This document shows positions 10,610 to 21,710 of a stretch of 64,000 bases of DNA, in pieces. The notes beneath the pieces are model-generated. The model searched no databases. It saw nothing but the letters and a program-made list of their open reading frames with translations, and was not told where the DNA came from. The stretch covers positions 62,001 to 126,000 of the forward strand of contig CANNZV010001044.1 of NCBI GenBank assembly GCA_947561585.1, given 5' to 3'. Both the position numbers and the translations under genes were made by a program. This stretch comes from Caprella mutica (Eukaryota; Arthropoda; Malacostraca; Amphipoda; Caprellidae). Position 1 is the stretch's first letter. Each line of letters starts with the position of its first letter.

Positions 10610-10885
10610 GCATATTTTTTTTATTAATATAATCTGTATTTTTATCCATGTTACAGAAATCTAAATTTTTTTTGGATTTTTCTGTTTTTCCTGATTTTTC
10701 TCATTTTACTGTTTTTCCTGCTTTACGTTTTTCATGTTCTTTCTTTTTTTTCGTCTTCTTGGATTATTCTGTCATACAGAATTTTTTTTCCATATTTCCG
10801 ATTTTTCTGATTCCTCAGTTATTTTTTTTTCTGCCTACCGAATTTTTCGGTCATCTTTATTTTTTTTCCCTGACATTTTATCGTA
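10610..10885 (+). repeat. T-rich low-complexity tract
   Basis: Long T runs broken by C and short words such as tttttctgatttttc. The 80-codon open frame across it is rich in Phe, Ser and Leu and is compositional. It has no obvious partner in the right arm. Confidence 0.75.
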
Positions 10886-10984
10886 TCTAAATGTTGAAGC
10901 GTGACACATTTCTTGCAACCAACAGAACCACTTTCACAATGAATATTATAATAAAGGGTGATAAATTACTTTAAGGCATTGCTC

Positions 10985-11135
10985 TCCTATGAGAGTGAGA
11001 AAGTGAGACAGATAGAGTGAGAGAGAGAGAGAAGGAAAGAGACTGAGTGAGTGAGTGAGAAAGATAGAGTAAGGTAGAGAGTGAGTAAGAAAGATGTGAG
11101 TGAGTGAGGAAGAGAGAGAAAGGGGTTGAGGGAGA
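10985..11135 (+). repeat. GA-rich simple repeat
   Basis: Irregular gaga, gtga and gaaagata words. Simple sequence; not coding. Confidence 0.85.
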
Positions 11136-12410
11136 GATGTTCTCTCTATAGAGATGTTCTCATTGGTATGAAAACCTCAAGTTCCAATGCTTAGTTCCGT
11201 CTTAGTTTGAGAGATGAAACATTCCTTGTCAATTCCCTGTAAGACATTCCAGGAATACGCCATCGAATATTTTAGATGGAATCTTCATTTCAACAATAAT
11301 TATTCGGCATAAATTAAATATGTAAAATTACCAAATAAATATAATATTGTATGTTCATTTCGAATAATACTAAAGATCATCTCACAAAAATTCGTATCAA
11401 TTATTGATTAATGTAACTTTGAACCTATCTGTACCATGTTATTTGTATTATTTTATACATTCAAAAAAAATTAATAAACACTGTACTCATAATTTATTAA
11501 ATTACTCATTTCACTTTATAAGTCTTCCAATTATGTTGCTAAACAACAACAACCCCAATTAACTCAATACAATTTACAAACTCCACCACCAGCTCTTCGA
11601 TCTAAGGCCTACATTCATTTTAGGATGCAGATTACCGTAGAGTTTTTCCCTGTGGCTATTGCATGCAGAGTACGTACAGCTTCACGCTCTGATGAATACA
11701 CGCTACGAAAACTAGTGAAATTTTCTAGTTGGTCAACGTGAGTGTCAACACGAGCAGAAAATAACGAAGAGAAAATTCTAGACACATTTTCACGTTGTTC
11801 AAAATGATTATTGAAATTGACATAATAATATGACACCATTCGATTATTAGAATGTTTTATATGGGAATTGATTGATTGAAATGTAGATTGATGAAATATA
11901 GAAAGGGTGAAACATTTTTGAAATTTAATTTTTTTAGCATACTTTCATAGCAATTATTCTATGAATCTATTTAAATTACAATTTCTTACAATTATCCCCA
12001 TCTTTGGATCGATTCAAATTTTTAATTTCTTCACGCTTCCTACAATCAATCACAGCGACCCGTAAATTACTGCCATGAAATCTCATTAGTTCTCTAAATT
12101 AATCCGATAATATTTTTCTGAGTTTCGATCGGTTTTCGAAGGTTCATTATAACTCCTTTTTCTCATTTTTTGAATTGTAATTAAAAGGAGAGTTAAAAGA
12201 CGAAATATATTCTTATGGTACTACATTTCGAATATTTAATTGAGGAAAATTATTAAATATTGAAAGAAATATAACCCTTCAGTTATTCTTAGTAACATAC
12301 CATACAGTCTAACAATTCTCATCTTTATTCCCTAACAGTTATCAATCACTGAATTAATAAGTAATCCAAGATTCTGTTCCTCGAGTGTTATATTTTCTAT
12401 ATCTAATATT
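11136..12410. other. Arm sequence with a conserved 11600-11840 block
   Basis: 11520-11870 matches 49740-50010 in reverse at about 90%. A 74-codon minus frame (11615-11839) looks attractive, but its partner near 49830 has a one-base length difference and an in-frame stop, so coding is not conserved. 12030-12200 matches 49400-49560. The rest is AT-rich with nothing evident. Confidence 0.5.
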
Positions 12411-12414
12411 TTCA

Positions 12415-12640
12415 TTACAAATCACACAGATGTGTTACCATTTCCGACCACCAGAGGGAGATGAGAACAATCCGGAGAGAGGAATAGAGCTGTAAAAACA
12501 CGGACATGGCGTCCATTAGGGAGATCATCTCTCCTATCACGAGATATTCCTCGCCAGTGCTAATCTCTGAGAGACTCTCAACTGCTGCGCTGAAGTCCTT
12601 TGTAATGGCCACAAAGAGACACTTGGCTCAAGAGAGGAGA
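12415..12640 (-). other. ORF-like block conserved between arms, function unknown
   Basis: A minus-strand frame of 65 codons (12415-12612) with the partner frame 48921-49172 open over the same stretch. The shared part includes FSAAVESLSEISTGEEYLV and a hydrophobic segment ending in WW. About five of eight base differences change the amino acid (for example Ala/Val, Glu/Lys, Ser/Trp, Cys/Phe), as expected for neutral drift, so I doubt it is under protein selection. It could be a decayed exon. I do not recognise a family. Confidence 0.3.
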
Positions 12641-12879
12641 GTTCATGTACTCGATTGTTAACATCTATTCAAACAATAGTAAATTGTGTTAACATCAGAA
12701 AATAGTAATATTTGCGCATACACGGGACAACAATGATTGTATCTAATTAAAGGATAAATAAAATTATAATTATCCATACAATCGCTATTCATTAGAAAAT
12801 TAATTAAATATATTGAGCTATAGCGACAATAAAATTAATGATTTATTAAATTCACCATCCCACAAATTCACAAATCATA

Positions 12880-13095
12880 CTAGGAAAATAACTGTACCAT
12901 AACTGTAGAGTCGTTGATATCATTTACCATGAATAATAATTCGAAACTAATCCAACAAGTTCTAAAACTAACATAATTAATGTGGTTCAAAATGGCTGAT
13001 AGTGATACTAAGCTACCTAAATTGGACGTCACTTTATTCTCCTGGACCAGATAATATGTGGAGCAAAGCAGCACGAAGGTATAACTTTTAATCAT
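12880..13095 (-). other. Second ORF-like block conserved between arms
   Basis: A 71-codon minus frame, rich in aromatic and aliphatic residues (begins MIKSYTFVLLCSTYYLVQEN). The partner at 48015-48350 (plus strand) keeps the frame for about 65 codons with around eight substitutions. It might be an old membrane-protein exon, but I see no family signature or clear splice sites. It could equally be a chance frame in a duplicated segment. Confidence 0.3.
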
Positions 13096-13464
13096 GGGTC
13101 TATAAACTTATCTTAGAAACTAATTAATTCTCCATCTTAACACATCTATTTTTGAGAAGAGTTTTAAATTGATAGAACCAGTATAAGAGAGAGTTATGTT
13201 GAGAGAATGGGAAACAATTGTGCAATGAAGTACATTTGGATGTAGCTATACTGATTTTAACGAGGATTTTGATTGTAGTTTTGTATTTTCGAATAACATA
13301 TATGATATATGTTATTATACATTCCGTACTAATGATTCAAAGTGGAGAGAACAGAAAGATCGCAATGAAGAAATATCATGTTTAAAAAGTCAATTATCTC
13401 ATCAGAATTGTTCATGTACCTTCCAGTTTTTTTATGCTAGACCATTATTTACATCCTCAGTGTC

Positions 13465-13740
13465 GTGGTATGTTTAGGTTCAACGTTCATTGAATTTGAT
13501 CTTTCAAGGCCTTACTTTTGCCCACTACCCAACATATTAAATGAAATGAAGAGAGTATCTAAACCAATAAATTACAGGGACAAGAACAAGAAAATAGAGG
13601 CAACAGTTTCCAAAATGCAGTCATTAGAATTCAGAGAACATTGCAGGTACAAACAGCTCAGACGTGAGAGTAACATTGCTATGCTGTGCTTAGGGGATAA
13701 AAATAACAAATTGGTAATAATATGGTAAGCAAAGATTGAT
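13465..13740 (+). other. Possible exon fragment, unrecognised
   Basis: An 87-codon plus frame (13465-13728) ending just before a donor-like atatgGTAAGC. The segment 13600-13690, with MQSLEFREHCRYKQLRRE, is kept in the right arm (about 47570-47665, inverted), but there the frame stops soon after. Residue content is charged and protein-like. Without a homolog I cannot call it a gene. Confidence 0.3.
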
Positions 13741-14094
13741 ATTAACATAGCGTAAATGTTGTATTAATAAGTTTTTGTTTTATTATTAAATATTATAAAT
13801 AATTTACGAATGTGGTATGATATCCAATGATGTTTGCAAAGATTAAGAGAATTAATATTTATGAAGAATTCCTAAATTAAATAATAACATTGATTATTGT
13901 ATTTCTAATTTCTTCATATCACTGAAAATTCCAACATAATTGATTGATTATGAAACTCTTTGATTTTAAAAATCTATAATAATCATGAAATAAAAGTTAA
14001 TTTGTGTTTTCTGAATAACTTTTGAATATATTAAATGACAAAAAATATTAGATGCTGTCGAAAACTATAATCAATTAAATCTTCATTTCATTAC
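13741..14094. other. AT-rich, nothing evident
   Basis: No frame, repeat or match to the right arm. The inverted correspondence breaks at about 13740. Confidence 0.5.
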
Positions 14095-14672
14095 GAAACT
14101 TATTCCCTTTTAGCAGATTCCAGGCTATCGTCCCATTCCCAAACCTCTAAGGAATCAAATTGTCTCCCAAATTATCTTCTGAGAGAGCAATTCAGAATAA
14201 GAAGAGAGAGAGAGAGAGAGAGAGAGGAAGTTATTTTGTAACGATAGTCTCCTGAGAGGCGCCATGTTGATCTTGGGGACTGAGAATGACTCGCTTGGTG
14301 AGTCACAATGGAGACTAACTGACTCTGTTTGGTGAGTCACAATGGAGACCAACTGACTCTATTTGGTGAGTCACAATGGAGACCAACTGACTCTATTTGG
14401 TGAGTCACAATGGAGACCAACTAACTCTGTTTGGTGAGTCACAATGGAGACCAACTGATTATATTTGGTGAGTCACAATGGAGACCAACTGACTCTGTTT
14501 GGTGAGTCATAATGGAGACCAACTGACTCTATTTGGTGAGTCACAATGAAGACCAACTGACTCTATTTGGTGAGTCACAATGGAGACCAACTGACTCTAT
14601 TTGGTGAGTCACAATGGAGACCAACTGACTCTATTTGGTGAGTCACAATGGAGTACAAGTATAAATATTTGT
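14095..14672 (+). repeat. 34-bp minisatellite block, directly repeated at 42178-42490
   Basis: Starts with acttattcccttttagcag, then about 75 bases identical to 42198-42270, a GA microsatellite (14205-14227), and about 11 units of the 34-bp repeat ggtgagtcacaatggagacc plus 14 bases (14297-14655). The other copy has only three units. Both copies are on the same strand, unlike the rest of the duplicated arms. After the acceptor-like gcag, both read 21 codons (IPGYRPIPKPLRNQIVSQII plus Phe) to a stop. Confidence 0.85.
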
Positions 14673-14746
14673 GCCTCTATAACTTTTAGTAACATTTTTA
14701 TTTAGGAAAAAAAGCCCTTCTCATCCCTCTCTTTTTGCCATGACTC

Positions 14747-14959
14747 TCAATTTTCAAAAACTGCCTTGCCAAAGTCACTCCAACATATTGCTTCCATATC
14801 AAACTTCTCATCAACTTTGACTGTTCTGTACAGAATGACAAGCAGTGAAAACATGGCGGTTATAACGCTTCCAGATGCGTTACCACCGCAAACCACCAGA
14901 GCACCGCCAACAGCCAAGGCGGTAGAAACACGAGTATACACTGCAAATTTACTTTCCAT
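14747..14959 (-). other. Hydrophobic 70-codon frame, uncertain
   Basis: A minus-strand frame beginning MESKFAVYTRV, with a long Gly/Ala/Val-rich hydrophobic stretch and an acidic tail. It is more G+C-rich than its surroundings. An overlapping plus-strand frame (14766-14981) is also open, so composition alone could explain both. It has no partner in the right arm and no recognised family. Confidence 0.2.
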
Positions 14960-14999
14960 TCATTTAACCGTGACTAATTGAAGAAGCGTAAACTTGGCG

Positions 15000-16076
15000 T
15001 TGAAAACGCGGCATTTAATCTCCTAGTATAGAATGGGCTTATCATGAAAAACGTACATTTGAAAGTTTCTCATTCTACTGTTTTCTGCACAGAAAGAAAA
15101 AAAGCAGTTTCGTGAGGTTTCCCCTAAGCTTCAACTCGTTTAGATAATAACTCAAAAGTTGCAGGCAGTAGAGATCTCTTAGTTTAATAGCAGTAATAAT
15201 TAGTAAAATAACTCTCCTGACTGCTTTTTATGTTGACATTTATTAACAGTGTAAACTTTAGACTCTTTTGCTAAAGGATTGTGATTGATAATAACAGTGA
15301 GGTGGGCATTATTACTCCACGAAGAGAAATGATAACTGGAAGAGAAACAAATGTTTCATTTACAATTAAGATAGTAAAACCGAATAATTAAAAACAATAA
15401 TCAGGTATCAGATCATCAATACGAAGAAGACAATAATAAGAAGAGCAATATATGTAGCTACAACCACTTTTAAAGTTCACAACTATCAAAGAATTTGGAA
15501 CATAAACACCTTTATAGTTTAAGTGATATGAACCATTAGGATGAGCCATACAAGACTATGACCATCAATAGGGAGATTTGTTTCTCTACTGAACAATTTT
15601 ATCAATGAAGTTAAGTTTCGACTATTTAATGAACCAATCCGAATACTTCAACATTGCAGCGACCTCTCATGACATTAAATAATGTGATAATGCATTAACA
15701 TACATTAAATATATGAATATCATTATATATTCTTCACATTTCACAGCGATATTAGATTTTGATATTATAATTATTTATAGTTACATTAATATCTACAATT
15801 TAATTTCAAATAATATTATATTTACCTAATTATGTTACATCAGCAAATTGTCTTCACATCAATATGACAATAAACAGAATTGTTAGAATAATTGGCTTCA
15901 CAAGCCTCGAGAATTAATTATAGCGTCCAAATGCTCTATTAAGCACAACATGCATTCAATAACAATTAATTTGGATCGTTTATTGTTGAAATGAGTAATT
16001 AATTGCCAGTCAAATTATATAGTTTATGTTTAAGTATTTCAATTTCAGTTAATTCATATTAAATGCCAAAAAATCT
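15000..16076. other. AT-rich, nothing evident
   Basis: No supported gene or repeat and no inverted partner in the right arm. Confidence 0.5.
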
Positions 16077-17075
16077 GAATTGTTTAAAGACAATTACAAT
16101 ACCCACAATTAGAGTACCTGTTTTCCCTTCTGTTTCCCAAGCCACTCCTCCTGAATTGTTTAGAGACAATTGCAATACCTACAATTAGAGTACCTGTTTT
16201 CCCTTCTGTTTCCCAAGCCACTCCTCCTGAATTGTTTAGAGACAATTACAATACTCACAACTAGAGTACCTGTTTTCCCTTCTGTTTCCCAAGCCACTCC
16301 TCCTGAATTGTTTAGAGACAATTACAATACCCACAATTAGAGTACCTGTTTTCCCTTCTGTTTCCCAAGCCACTCCTCCTGAATTGTTTAGAGACAATTG
16401 CAATACCTACAATTAGAGTACCTGTTTTCCCTTCTGTTTCCCAAGCCACTCCTCCTGAATTGTTTAGAGACAATTGCAATACCTACAATTAGAGTACCTG
16501 TTTTCCCTTCTGTTTCCCAAGCCACTGCTCTTGAATTGTTTAGAGACAATTACAATACCTACAATTAGAGTACCTGTTTTCCCTTCTGTTTCCCAAGCCA
16601 CTCCTCCTGAATTGTTTAGAGACAATTACAATACTCACAACTAGAGTACCTGTTTTCCCTTCTGTTTCCCAAGCCACTCCTCCTGAATTGTTTAGAGACA
16701 ATTACAATACCCACAATTAGAGTACCTGTTTTCCCTTCTGTTTCCCAAGCCACTCCTCCTGAATTGTTTAGAGACAATTGCAATACCTACAATTAGAGTA
16801 CCTGTTTTCCCTTCTGTTTCCCAAGCCACTCCTCCTGAATTGTTTAGAGACAATTACAATACTCACAACTAGAGTACCTGTTTTACCTTCTGTTTCCCAA
16901 GTCACTCCTCCTGAATTGTTTAGAGACAATTACAATACCCACAATTAGAGTACCTGTTTTCCCTTCTGTTTCCCAAGCCACTGCTCTTGAATTGTTTAGA
17001 GACAATTACAATACCTACAATTAGAGTACCTGTTTTCCCTTCTGTTTCCCAAGCCACTCCTCCTGAATTGTTTAG
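16077..17075 (+). repeat. 76-bp minisatellite, 13 units, with higher-order pattern
   Basis: gaattgtttagagacaatt recurs at 16077 + 76n up to 17065. Each unit opens with a small dyad, AATTGT-6 bases-ACAATT. Units fall into types by the bases that follow (tgcaatacct, actcacaactag, acccacaattag, tacaatacct), and the order of types repeats in threes in places, which suggests block duplication. The inverted partner at 41558-41865 has only about four units. Confidence 0.95.
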
Positions 17076-17345
17076 AGATATTTGCGGCACAGCAGGAAAA
17101 TAAAATTGGCGAATGTCCGGCATTTACGGAGACAAAATTTCACCAAAGTTTCCCTTTGTTGCTGCACAAAATTGGTGGCAGGGAAGTTCTTCAGGTGTTA
17201 TTTTCAGTCAAAGAATAAAGTGCGAATTAAATGCTATTTATATTCTTGTAATTTTAAATGTTTAATGAAACGTAGCGTGAGCTCTGTGTTGCTCAAAAGA
17301 GTTAAGGTCTCTTTGCAAATAATAATATGCTCTGTAGATAAATGA
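17076..17345 (+). other. ORF-like block conserved between arms
   Basis: A plus frame (17082-17345) whose partner 41323-41556 is open on the minus strand for 77 codons, sharing SRKIKLANVRHLRRQ and KCYLYSCNFKCLMKRSV. Substitutions include several amino-acid changes. The frame starts inside the last minisatellite unit, which argues against a real start codon. Treated as conserved duplicated DNA. Confidence 0.3.
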
Positions 17346-17788
17346 GACCAAAAAAATCTTAGAAGGATAAAATATGATTTCTTATCTAAATTTGTAACAT
17401 TTAAAGTAAATACCTATTGCAACACTATTTTGATTTGCCAAGTATTTTGGGAAATAGGATTTCACAATTTCATTTATAATTTGATTACTGAAATTGTATT
17501 TTTGTAGTTACATAAATTGAATTTATAATTTATAAATATTTTCCGATTTAATCCATACTATTACTATACAATAAACTGCAAGAGGAAGCATTACTCGGTG
17601 AACATAATTTACGAAGTACGACAACAAGTTTGTTTCCTTCACTCGCTCTTATTTTCTCCCCAGAGCAGACTATCGCCTAATGTAGTGCATTAGGCGTAAT
17701 ACAGAGAAACGCTCATCAATTACTCTATATGGACGGGGTTGTTTGCATCTTCCTCATGCATACTTCTCCGTGAAACATTCATCATGAT
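17346..17788. other. Inner end of the left arm
   Basis: 17560-17788 matches 40805-41050 in reverse with few changes, including ttaggcgtaatacagagaaa. No gene seen. Confidence 0.6.
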
Positions 17789-17967
17789 TAGGGTTGTGAC
17801 CATATGCACTGAAAATCATAGATACTAAGAATATCAGAGACGAAATGAAACGAAATGGTATCGAATACTATATACATCTGGTTTAGAACGATTCAATAGT
17901 TTTTAATTCTCTCCGTCTATAATATTCTCGGGATCAATGATTTTAAATGCATATTGTCACAACCCCA
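17789..17967. mobile_element. 179-bp MITE with 8-bp target duplication, hAT-like
   Basis: The ends are inverted repeats of about 34 bp (left TAGGGTTGTGACCATATGCA, right in reverse complement TGGGGTTGTGACAATATGCA). Flanks are atcatgat (17781-17788) and ctcatgat (17968-17975). The right arm at about 40800-40820 has a single atcatgat with no insert, an empty site that fixes both borders. An 8-bp duplication is usual for hAT elements; the ends are not a textbook hAT terminus, so the superfamily is tentative. Confidence 0.85.
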
Positions 17968-18003
17968 CTCATGATTCTTCTGACAAAAGTGATGATAACT
18001 CAT

Positions 18004-19560
18004 ATTTTCTATATAACTATACCAGTTTTAATGTTATCCGAGGATATACTAAATTATTTATATATGAATTTAGTTATATTAACATCTATACTCTATAGTT
18101 TACACCGCATGGAATTATATAACTTTCTGTTACTCTCATGCAATGATTATTTGGATGATTGTATCAATATTGTAGGTTTATTCATATTTTATATTAAAAT
18201 TTTGTTGTTCTAGATAAGTAAGATAAATGCTTTTGAATATAATATGATGTTGAGGATTAAAATAAATAAATAATACTGTCATCAGTATTTATTGATAACG
18301 AATTGTACATTACTGAATAAACATTCCTATTTAAAAAAGCAATGCCTATTTTAGTTTTGTATTTATTTAAATATTTTGCTTTCCTGAGGTTTACTCAATA
18401 ACATGGTAGGAAATTATTTAAATGGTATACCAAACTTCAAGTCAAGATGTCTGCTTCTGACAGCAGGATATTAGAATGGAAAATGAGTAATACCAGCTAT
18501 TTTATTGTATAAAGAATATCGATGTGGAATATTATAGAATATCGTTTAACTTTTAATTAAATTATAAGATATAATTAGGTTCACTTTTATAAGATCAATA
18601 TATTTTGTTATTGATTATTTTTTTAATCGGTGACCAGGGTATGTTATATTTTTAGATTTGATAATTTATTATGTACTAATTATAAAATTAGTTGATTAAT
18701 TAATTAAGTTATCGTTGATGCAAGTAATTGATAATTGATTTTTTTTCACATGGCAGATTAATAAAACAATTCAATTTTATAAATATAAAAGGAAAATTTT
18801 CTCTCGAATTTTGAGACAATCAAATTATTATAATTTAACATATAAATAACTTGCAAAATTTATTAAAAAGTAAAGTATATCTGTTGTCCTCAACTTAATT
18901 TTTAATGATAACGATTTATGTTCTTTTTAATTTACATATATTTGCTTTATTATTATAGATAATATAATTATATATATATGTATTCATTTCCATTATTTCT
19001 TTTACATTTGTGGAGCTATGATATTATTTTGTCTTTTCTATTCATTCTTAAAATCCTCAGTAAAGTTCACGTCGATAGCATCCCTATTTTATTTTAAGGC
19101 TTTCTTTCTCTGTTTTCATTTGCTTTTATGTAGTATGAAGACTTTGTACAGACTTTTTCATGTGACTACTTACCAAATTAATATTGTGATGTGGAAATAC
19201 AAAGGGTTATAAAATAATATATAGGTTTTTTCATATATAGAGAATGAAGTAAAGATAAATACATTTTATGAAAGATTACTGAACGGAGTTTTCATATTTT
19301 AAAGAGAGTGTTTTAATCATTAATTCAGGACTATTGTCATTAACACACATATATATAGACTATATTTATCACCACCATTAGTCTAACTCGAATCAAACTA
19401 CCTTTATAGCTATTTCTTATAATTTAAATACATTATTAACTTCCCTGTCTGTGTCAGTATATTCACTTCTATATAAGGAATAAAAAATTAACTAAATATC
19501 ATTTTAGATTCTACTTCAAATAAAATATATGTTAATATTAAGCCCAAATACTTTTATCTA
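18004..19560. other. AT-rich spacer, nothing evident
   Basis: Very AT-rich. Several short open frames are compositional. The inverted homology ends at about 18003/40784. Confidence 0.5.
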
Positions 19561-21120
19561 ACATGAACATTGTAGTGGGGAAATCTAGCAGCTGAATTTT
19601 TATCACTTATAGCAAAAATTTGGGAAAGCTCGGGTCAGCAGCACTCACTTCAAACACCCACTAATTAACTAGTTTAAAGCAATATTACCGCAAGACAGAT
19701 ATAAAACCTATATCTTCAGTGACTAACCATTGGATTATTGAAACGAAAAGGAAATATAAATATAGTTATAATTGACATCCTACCTAAATTACCAGTAAAC
19801 TATAAACGCAAAACAATTCAGTATCCTATAGTTCAGGCCGGGAATTAATAAATCCTAATTAAAGACAAGAAAGATGATTCACTATTCAAATTAAAAGCAT
19901 AAACTTTATATTTCAATAGAACCCACACTTAATAAAATAGTAAAATAGAAAGTTATAATCAAGTTGTTAAATGATATAGAGTACGCTTCCAGAAGTGATC
20001 AATTTCAATTAATTGAAGGATCACCATAAGAGGGGGGGGGGGGGAGGGGAGGGATTATCTAGTAACCGTACAAAACACCATTTTTATAACTATCTTGAGA
20101 AAGAGTGAATAAGAGGCAGGAGTATACACCTATGATTGAACTATCTCCAATTAGTATACGGAGACGTAACTATCCAGTAATTACTTCTTTAGGGTACGGC
20201 ACTACAGCACCGGTTCCGTATATAATTTCAGCAATACGCTTCCTTAGCAACCTCCTTTTTTCATCTCCCTGTAAGCTCCGATGAATTAACTCTTATGCAT
20301 AGGTAAGGGTGATGAAATGCCCTATTTACAGGAGCTCAAATGGGTACAAGCTTCTTTATGAGTAAGCAATCTTATGATTGTAGATAAGATGTATCCTAAC
20401 CCCGCTGCTTCACCTGAGGAAAGATATGAACAGGGTGAAAGCAGCTAATTTTGGTAAAATAAATCTAAGGATTACTTCCCACCCTTTAACATTCCTCACA
20501 TAATAGAACTATGTCTTCATTTAGCTTAAAAAAGGGCAATGGTTAAAATATACTACTAATACTTACAATGACCATTTAATGCTTTACGAATAGCTGTCAA
20601 TTGGCTGCATGAAACAAAGTCATTTATATTTCAGGGCTATTCAGGGTAAATCATCCGAATTATCCAACAAAATAAAGGGTATTTATAAAAACTTTGTGCT
20701 AATTCTGAAACCTACGAAACTAAACATTGAAAGATGTAAGATCAAATATTAAAACCTAGTACCTTATGAAGTTGAAAGAGAATTCTAGAGAGAAGACAAC
20801 GAGAAAAAATAGACAAACAATTATATACACTTTTAGTACTACAGAGAGAAACATATCAAGCGCGAATACCGTAAAATAATTGAGAAACCCGATCAGAACT
20901 TATAACCAATCATAATTAAGTAAAATGATACTTAAAAGTTAACTAGCTATTTACAACCAACAAGTGTGATGAACTAACTAGAGCTTACTAATTTTAACCT
21001 ACTTTCCGAAACTAAACCAAAAAATTAGCTAACTTTACTATTACGGTTATTGATAATAGCCATCAACTAAATGAATAACACTAACTACAATTTACCATCA
21101 TCACGTGGCCACTGGCCATG
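19561..21120 (+). other. Compositionally distinct, T-poor block with a G run
   Basis: The plus strand is A-rich, with more C and less T than its surroundings. A G run occurs at 20032-20053. No long frame exists on either strand. It could be a decayed transposon or a transcribed RNA, but I see no diagnostic motif. I considered and rejected a mitochondrial origin. Confidence 0.3.
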
Positions 21121-21580
21121 GCTCTCTCGGTCTATCTGTAACACAAAAGTAAAACACACATCATCAGTAAAAGATGATCTCACGCTAAAGAATTAGGTGA
21201 GAATCTCTGCCAGATTTTGACAGAGCTTAGCAGATGATCAGTCTCCTAAAAAGTATCCATTAAAATATTGGAAATCAGGAAATAGTGTGCACCACAAAAA
21301 AAAAATGAAGAGAACCTTCATTAAAGAAATCTCCACTTCAATGTAAAGTTAGCAAATGGTACTTACATACATAAACATACATAAAATGATTCACTAATTC
21401 TTTAAATATTATTTTTTCTTTTTATTATTGGGAGAGAAATTTTGACTCCAAAATTCAATATGTATATATTTGTCATTTGGTTGAATTTCACTTTTTTATT
21501 ATCATGATAAAATATTCAGTCGAAATAAATGTCAATAACTTTTCTGTTCTTCTGATATAAACATTTGTTTGATAGGTTGT

Positions 21581-21710
21581 GAATTGTCTCTTCATTTTCC
21601 TCCTGTTCCAATGAGTCACTAAAGTTTTCACGGTGTTTTTATCAGTACTTTGATGAAGGAAAACTCTCGTTCATAGTCTCGAGAAATACCAATTTTGGGA
21701 AGGAAATGAC
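21581..21710 (+). repeat. Inverted repeat, left copy (partner 25778-25903)
   Basis: About 125 bp matching 25778-25903 in reverse complement at roughly 90%. Both copies encode PKIGISRDYEREF..FIKVL, then a stop at the same place, but the similarity continues past the stop, so this is a DNA repeat and not proof of coding. The 4.3 kb between the copies has no transposase. It may be the two ends of an old element or two inverted insertions. Confidence 0.8.

Larger units (their letters stand above)
481..18003 (+). repeat. Left arm of a large imperfect inverted duplication
   Basis: This segment reappears in reverse complement at 40784-55255. Blocks seen in mirror order include 1023-1525 with 54090-54625, 6640-6990 with 53440-53700, 7870-8060 with 52820-53010, 8940-9320 with 51780-52160, 9600-10180 with 50905-51500, 11520-11870 with 49740-50010, 12030-12640 with 48930-49560, 12830-13240 with 47840-48240, 13600-13740 with 47480-47670, 16077-17345 with 41290-41865, and 17560-18003 with 40784-41050. 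Identity is about 95% or better at 9690-10180 and much lower between blocks. The left arm carries a 5 kb Tc1/R2-like insertion (1636-6599) and a 179-bp MITE that the right arm lacks. The 13750-16050 part has no inverted partner. All matches were found by eye, so block edges are approximate. Confidence 0.85.

Noticed and set aside
10131..10649. 172-codon minus frame with SHSQSTVTLSLQ repeats (and 50444-50971 on the plus strand)
   Set aside because: Produced by a stop-free 17-base tandem unit, which is open in all frames; no non-repeat coding sequence flanks it.
11615..11839. 74-codon frame conserved in the right arm at about 49740-49960
   Set aside because: The partner has a one-base length difference and an in-frame stop in the conserved part, so protein coding is not maintained.
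12415..13095. Gustatory or odorant receptor exons
   Set aside because: Hydrophobic and short, but no family signature such as the conserved C-terminal receptor motif could be recognised.
19561..21120. Nuclear copy of mitochondrial DNA
   Set aside because: Composition suggested it, but I saw no conserved mitochondrial rRNA or protein motif in either strand.
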